Source: Isoetes taiwanensis
Lineage: Eukaryota; Streptophyta; Lycopodiopsida; Isoetales; Isoetaceae
Length of the DNA stretch: 64,000 nt
Direction: 5' to 3'
Assembly: GCA_021234155.1 (NCBI GenBank)
Contig: JAJEKV010000017.1
Span: 5,811,901-5,875,900, forward strand
Positions 58,712-64,000 of this stretch are shown here, one piece after another. The translations under genes and the position numbers were made by a program. The notes beneath the pieces are model-generated. The model was not told the origin of the DNA, did no database searches, and saw only the letters and a list, made by a program, of their open reading frames with translations. Numbering within the stretch: position 1 is the first letter of the stretch; each line of letters begins with the position of its first letter.

Positions 58712-59790
58712 TCTGCCAACCCACAAAAATACCAGATGCTAGGGAAAAAGAATCCAACAAGGAAACGGCATTCTGCAAATTTTGCTCATCTGCCCTCAGA
58801 AAAAGGAAAGTGTCATCCGCATATTGATTACAGATCTCCTGCGACCCATTGTTCATAGGAAGTCCATGCAAGATTCCCTCCTGTGCGGCAAGAGAGAAGA
58901 CCTGGGCAAGGACCTCTGCCACAACTGTAAATAACAATGGAGCTAATGGGCAGCCCTGATGGATGCCACGAGCCACTTGAAAGAATCCTGAGGGTTCCCC
59001 TTGGAAGAGAATAGAAGAGCGAGCAGAAGAATGAAGCCTCATGACATCAGCTGTGAATTGTGCACCAAAACCAAAGCGTAAGAGACATTTCTCTAAGAAG
59101 GCCCAGTCGACACTGTCATATGCTTTTGCAAAGTCCAGCTTCAAATATACAATTTCATGGCCCTGAAGTCGAGCCCAGTAAATACCTTCATAGGCAGTAG
59201 CTACATTGTTTAAAATGCATCCTCGTGGCAGGAATCCTGACTGTGTAGAGGATATGGAATTAGCAAGAATATCCCAAAGCTTGTTCATAAGCTTTGGCAA
59301 AAATCTTGTACATAGAAGATAATAAGGTGATAGAGCGCCAGTCCGAAATTGTTGAAGGTTCCTTACACTTGGGAATAAGAGAAATGCAGCCCAAGTTAAG
59401 AATTTTGTCTAGACGCCTTTGCCTCTTGAAATTCTGAAAAGCGTCGTACACATCATCGCCAACCCAATCCCATAACTCCTAAAAGATATAATAGGATGTA
59501 TCTTTGCCAGTAATGCCTCCTGAAAATCTGATTGGAAGGGAAGAGGACGAGAAGCAAAAAAGGAAGAAAAGTGGCCATGCAGAAAAACTTAAGTTGCTGC
59601 GGATCAGAGATGAGAGGCCCATCTTGAACTTGGAGAGACACCATCGCAGAAGCTTGTCTCCGAGTTTTTGCGGCTCTAAAAAAGAAACCTGTGCAACGAT
59701 CCCCCTCTTTGAACCATTGCAGGCCCGCTTTAACTCGAGCGTGATGAACTTGCTCAGCTTCCATCTGTCTAATGTTTGCATTCTTAAAGT
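58712..59790 (-). pseudogene. Reverse-oriented L1 RT fragment
   Basis: The minus strand reads HARVKAGLQWFKEGDRCTGFFF, LGCISLIPKCKEPSTISDWR, SISSTQSGFLPRGCILNNV, YLKLDFAKAYDSVDWAF, RGIHQGCPLAPLLF, NQYADDTFLFL (YADD at 58811-58822) and SLASGIFVGWQK, ending abruptly at the hydrolase. The RT stretch 59300-58671 has no internal stop. No poly(T) is present at its left end, so the element's 3' part is missing; it is an internal fragment, not a simple 5'-truncated insertion. Same L1 subfamily as 52-56 kb. Confidence 0.85.
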
Positions 59791-59799
59791 ATGATTCTT

Positions 59800-60690
59800 C
59801 TTAATAACTACTTAAAGTTTACCATCTAGTAGTTTCTTACTTAGAATTGATCCCTTTTAATTCTATTTAATTTTATACATGACCATGTGATCTTGATAAA
59901 TGTCTGAGTTTCCTATATTTTGGATTATATTTTATTGAATTACCAAAATGTCTCGTCTTGCAGCAACGACATTTTTTTATGCAAGTGAAGTTTCTTACTC
60001 TATAGTTTCCAAGATATTCTAAAGGCAAATCCATCGATTTGCATGGCACTTCATGGCACTATATTGCTGAGAAACGCATAGCCCGTTCCTACGCTATAAC
60101 AGCTATGGCGGATTTCAGGAAACGCAACGACAAAAATATTGTTGCAAATAACAGCTTTAGACGCATAAGAGAGCAAGTGAGTTTGCTTCAGAGAAATCAC
60201 AATTTCTATCTAGAAGAAAGGGAGCTAATGTCGGCTTGGAAGTTTGTTAGCTCCCCTACCTATCCATGCATTGATAAAAAATAATATGGTTTATCTTTGA
60301 TGTTGAATGGCTACTCTGTACCAAATTGTATTGAAAGCAGTTTGGCAGCAAAAATTGGCTTCTCCTATGACATGGCACATGGCAGCAGAAATTGCCAAAA
60401 AGGTCATGATCCAACCGAGCGCCTGGTTCTACAAAAACAACTGAGGGTATTTTAAAACATCATCCTGGTGGATAAACAGTCTTATATAATAGCATTTCGG
60501 AAATAGCAAACCTGTATAGCTGATGCATGCAGATGAAGTGATTGAATGGTTACAATAAGTGCCTATTGCAAAGAAAAAAGCAAGGTCATGGTAAAACATA
60601 TACCACCATGACCCTAGCTTTGAGCAAAATAAATTCCTGCATGAAAAGGAAGAAAAATATCATTTACCTAATGAACAAACCAAGTCTTAT
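59800..60690. other. Stretch without a recognised gene
   Basis: AT-rich. A plus frame at 60039-60284 encodes a basic helical peptide (FRRIREQVSLLQRNHNFYLE) that I cannot assign; it does not continue the hydrolase. Confidence 0.4.
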
Positions 60691-60699
60691 TAAAAAACT

Positions 60700-62420
60700 T
60701 AGAGAATAGAATAGAATAGAATATGATTTTATCGTCCACGGAGACCAACTGGCCTATGGGACCCAAGTACAAAGAGAGAGCGACAAAGTTTATTACTACC
60801 GGGATTAAAAACCCCCGCCCGAAGGGTTTTCGGGAAAAACCTTAGTAGCAATAAGGATCCGACATACCGCACGATTATATACATAATCACAAGTACGGTG
60901 GAGGTTAATGCCGGACGAGGGGGCATAACCGAGTCAGCGATCCATTACCTCCCGGGAGGTAATTGATCCCAACAAGCCCTACAGAGGCCGTGCTCAGTAG
61001 CTCATGTAAGGCCCGATGGGGCACAACTAACAAGAGCATACCAGAGCCCGGATATGCGGGTACGCCGGACAGCCTGGAGGGCGTGACTTTCATCCTCAAT
61101 GGCGCCACGGTGACGGCAGCCGGAGACTCTGTCCTCACGCGGCTCCCGAATCCATCTCCCTGTCTCAATCGCGGAGGTGGTGTGCACTGCGGCGAATGGA
61201 AGCAATCACCCCCGCACTTTTCATGGGTAGATGGGTGCGCAGTAGTGGTGTGGGCCCTCGTGAGCATGGGATTAACTGGCCATCGATAATTTGCCACCTT
61301 GACATGTGATGAGGCCTCAAGATCCCAAAGCTTGGCCATGAAGCAAGCATCCAATCACCGCTTCAAGGCAGCAAGCGTTCTTCGGTGTATGCACCGGTCC
61401 ACATCGTGTGCTCGACATTCCATAGCGAACCAATGGGCTTGCTTGTCTTTCCAGCGGGGCTTTGAGTCGCCGGGCCATCGCCACCGCCAAAGCAAGGTTG
61501 GGCAGCCGGGCTTCATCCATAGCCACCACCTTCCGAAGTAAATAATGTGACGTTCCAAACGCAACCCTCTCAGTAATGGAAGGAAGCCTGCCTCTGGAGC
61601 AAGATCCGATATGGGACCGTGGATTTCACTCCGGCCCGAGCCAAGAAGGCCTTATACGACCTGCTCTAGATAGTTCCAAGTGGTGAGGGATATCACCGCC
61701 CCACACTTCTGCCCCATAGAGGAGGACCGGTTCAACCAAGGCCCCGAACAAGTGTGCTGGTGACCCCATGCATCTGACTCCGCCTTTGGATTGTTGTTTT
61801 GCATTGCATATGGGGCTTTTCCAAAGTTGACCACCGAACTCGATGGATGCATCCCAAAGGTGTGGTAGTAGAAACTCAATGCCCAAATACTTATAAGACC
61901 GAGCCACCTCAACTACACCCCCTCGTAAGTGAATGAGGGAAGGCGTGGGTGCCGGGATGATGGGACCAAGAAACACCCTTGTCTTGGCCAAGTTAACTCT
62001 CATGTCATTGAATTGGGCGTAAAGTGTCCAAAGCATCGGTGGCGTTGCATGTCCTGCAGGGTATATATATCGAGCAGGTCAACATCATCGGCATATATGA
62101 GTTGCGGGATTATGTGGTGCATCAACTGAGCGCCTCCCCCGTGCTCACTAGCCATTCTTCTAGCTGGTCAATGTACAAGTTCTAAGAGCGTCGGGGATAG
62201 AGGGGGCCCCGGGCGCACCCCAATGCTACTAACAACGGGCTCCCCGACCGGTGTGAGACGGCCGGAGCAAGCCTTGTATAGTCTCAGATATAGCATTACG
62301 CAAGTCGACGTGGGGGGTCCCTAGGCTGTCTCAATCTGTCCCACAACTTATCCCGAGGCACTGTGTCAAAAGCCTTTGCGAAATCCACAAAAGCATGACC
62401 AAACAATGCAGATTGAGCTC
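60700..62420 (-). mobile_element. LINE-B copy 2, minus strand, 5'-truncated
   Basis: Read right to left: FVDFAKAFDTVPRDKLWDRL (about 62400-62340), a degenerate GCPLSP region, PQLIYADDVDLL (YADD near 62090), MRVNLAKTRVFLGP, YKYLGIEF, AIETGRWIREPRED, a decayed knuckle (one Cys replaced), then the hairpin (about 60845-60800), the GGGTCCCATAGGCC box and an AATAG (minus TATTC) tail at about 60704-60722. Truncated just upstream of motif A. Frameshifts throughout. Confidence 0.85.
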
Positions 62421-62759
62421 ATCCAAAAGATGTGGAGGCTTGTTGTCTGCTAAAATATCTCCGCCAGACAAATGAATTCCTGAAATCAGAATCTAGGTAA
62501 ACATAATGCAATTCCAAGAAGTTATGCAGTGGTGTTAGGAGCTATAGACTGTGTTCACTTTGGGAAGCCTAGACTCTGCGTTGGATTTCTATTCAATGGA
62601 TGTAATGGGCCCAAAGCTATTGGAGATGGACATGCCAAACATCCCTATTCAACACTCTGTTAATGCTAAACGATGGACTTTGTAAACATACATTATGAAC
62701 ATACCATACATCGACAAAAGTCCAATTATCTGCAAGAAAAAACTATCACAGTTTAGCTC

Positions 62760-63575
62760 CAACACATATTTCTCCGATGTGGTGCACCACATGGATGATG
62801 TTAGGTATCCTGTTCTTGCACTTGCCATGGCTGAATCTCCTCAGTGTTTGAAACGATACACATGGTTTGCCTACATGGTTTGCGTTGCAGCGAGTACTTG
62901 CTCGATACTTGCCAGTTCTGATCCTGAGCTTTTGCAACAATATCTCAATGGTCGTTTTTCTCAAAAGATATGGGACGCAGTTACTTTGGCCCAAGTGAAA
63001 ACTGGTCATTATCATGCACACATAAATCCCACCTTGGCACCAGGGCCCCAAGCTTATTTGCTTGCTTCATTGTCCAGGAACAAGCTTGTAGCTATTGCAT
63101 CAATTCGCACGGGGTCCCACGGGCTTACTGGATTGAGGCGGTAGATGGGAGCGGCCGCGAATTGCCGCGAAGTTTAGACTATGTGCCTGTTGCCGATTCT
63201 GAGGTTATTGAAGATGAAAGCCATACTCTTCTGCGTTGCCCTGCTTTTGAGATAGTCCGGAATCATTTTTTGACCTTAGCATTCCATTCCATGCTTCCAC
63301 AACTTCTTAGAGCACCAGCTGTGCATGACTTGGCATTATGCATACTTGAGGTTCTAGATAAACATCTGCAATTACTGAGCCCTCAGTAGTCATTATCTCT
63401 GCTTGTCTAGTATCATCATTATTGCAAAGGTTTTTCCCTTGAAAACCTTTCGAGGCAGGGTTTTTTTAATCCTAGTAGTAATGATTGTACTAGCCCATTG
63501 TATGGGTCCCATGACCTATTGGTCTCCGTGGACGTTAAAAAATTTATTCTATTTTATTCTATTCTATTCCGAAGG
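62760..63575 (+). mobile_element. LINE-B copy 3, plus strand, 3' part only
   Basis: It starts near HHMDDVRYPVLALAMAESPQ, corresponding to the stretch ahead of the knuckle in copy 1. It continues with HAHINPTLAPGPQA, SEVIEDESHTLLRCPAFEIVR (decayed knuckle) and ends with the hairpin (about 63426-63472), the GGGTCCCATGACC-TTGG box and TATTC units (about 63545-63570). It is oriented away from copy 2. Confidence 0.8.
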
Positions 63576-63734
63576 ATTTTCCTATCCAAGGAAAACTAAG
63601 TGATATCCTGCTTACCTCATGGCTTTGTTATAATTTTTTAAGCCGGAGCTTTGATATACTTTGCTAAAGAGGGCGATGGCCATATTTTACCTCTGATATA
63701 AGAAGAAACCCCAATAATAGTAGATGTTTTTTGA

Positions 63735-64000
63735 TGGATCGCAGAGGTAGAGGGAAAGGCTGAAGAAGAAAGGGTTTACAGGGGCGTGAGAAAAAGGAGG
63801 TGGGGGAAGTGGGTGTCAGAGATGAAAGAGCCCAAGAAGAAGAGCCGAATCTGGTTGGGCTCCTTTCCAACACCGAAAATGGCAGCCAGGGCTCACGATG
63901 TCGCCTCCCTTTGCCGAATCTGCTTCTTCTTTGCCACTCCCTATGCTCAGGTCTGCCAAGGCCATTCAGCAGGCCGCCATGGTTGCTGCTTTTGCATCCT
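63735..64000 (+). pseudogene. DREB-type AP2/ERF gene, frame-broken, cut by window edge
   Basis: One frame (from 63735, no ATG, TGA at 63732) reads [36 protein letters not shown] and AARAHDVAS. This is an AP2 DNA-binding domain with Val14 and Glu19 of DREB factors and wording closest to the TINY-like group. Near 63908-63916 the family's next stretch (a block ending in LNFP) is missing. The following typical text ([29 protein letters not shown]) is in another frame. A third frame offers an ATG at 63734 that stops after nine codons. So there is an apparent short deletion plus frameshift, and probably a lesion near the start. DREB factors bind dehydration-responsive elements in the nucleus. A functional gene with assembly errors cannot be excluded, since the sequence ends here. 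Confidence 0.75.

Noticed and set aside
60039-60284. Continuation of the alpha/beta-hydrolase after the L1 piece
   Set aside because: The peptide is basic and helical and lacks the family's Asp/His regions.
62500-62640. PIF/Harbinger transposase gene
   Set aside because: Only about a dozen residues resemble the DDE region and the frame stops soon; it is kept only as a side remark in a finding.
1-64000. tRNA, rRNA, CRISPR arrays and organelle-derived genes
   Set aside because: I looked for conserved tRNA arms, spaced identical repeats and typical plastid or mitochondrial genes and saw none.

Overview
The window reads as nuclear DNA of a plant with a large, repeat-rich genome. The few recognisable host genes are plant-type: a flotillin, a plant alpha/beta-hydrolase, a DREB-type AP2/ERF factor and a small LysM protein. 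They are interrupted by introns and lie in long AT-rich stretches, and nothing looks prokaryotic or organellar. Several degenerate families (a Cys-rich intron-containing gene, a Rep-like HUH endonuclease gene, and LINEs with pentanucleotide tails) resemble families I associate with seed-free plants. A fern or lycophyte is my best guess, but this is inference. No CRISPR array, rRNA or tRNA gene was recognised.

Layout. At 0-0.7 kb is the 3' end of a Ty3/gypsy chromovirus on the minus strand (integrase C-terminus, chromodomain, polypurine tract, partial LTR). At 2.7-3.2 kb is a minus-strand exon pair resembling a CACTA-associated DUF8039-type domain. At 5.0-7.0 kb is a broken multi-exon Cys-rich gene. 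At 7.1-9.6 kb is an unrecognised element that ends in a LINE-type 3' box. At 10-15.1 kb is a decayed LINE (LINE-A) with a (TATCC)n tail. At 17.2-19.65 kb is a second LINE (LINE-B) with a (TATTC)n tail. At 20.45-21.45 kb is a two-exon LysM gene that looks intact. From 22 to 40 kb the sequence is mainly non-coding: a Ty1/copia integrase scrap, tandem arrays, a MITE-like element at 29.7 kb, a duplicated block at 30.7-31.7 kb, an L1 3' end with target-site duplication at 34.1-34.8 kb, and a foldback repeat at 35.5 kb.

At 41.0-42.35 kb is the flotillin gene, the best-preserved host gene. An inverted fragment of its 5' end lies about 0.8 kb upstream and a solo LINE-B 3' end sits just downstream. 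At 44.0-45.2 kb (minus) is a decayed gene with the motifs of a rolling-circle HUH endonuclease. At 47.1 and 57.8 kb are two matching CACTA-like ends carrying a perfect GC-rich palindrome. At 50.5-50.9 kb is another inverted-repeat element. At 52.08-56.47 kb is an L1-type LINE bounded by an 8-bp repeat. At 58.3-58.7 kb an alpha/beta-hydrolase coding region is cut by a reverse-oriented L1 piece. At 60.7-63.6 kb two LINE-B copies lie head to head, and the window ends in a frame-broken TINY-like DREB gene.

The genes do not form a pathway. Most coding content belongs to mobile elements, nearly all disabled by stops, frameshifts or truncation. The flotillin and the LysM gene are the only two reading frames I would call probably functional.
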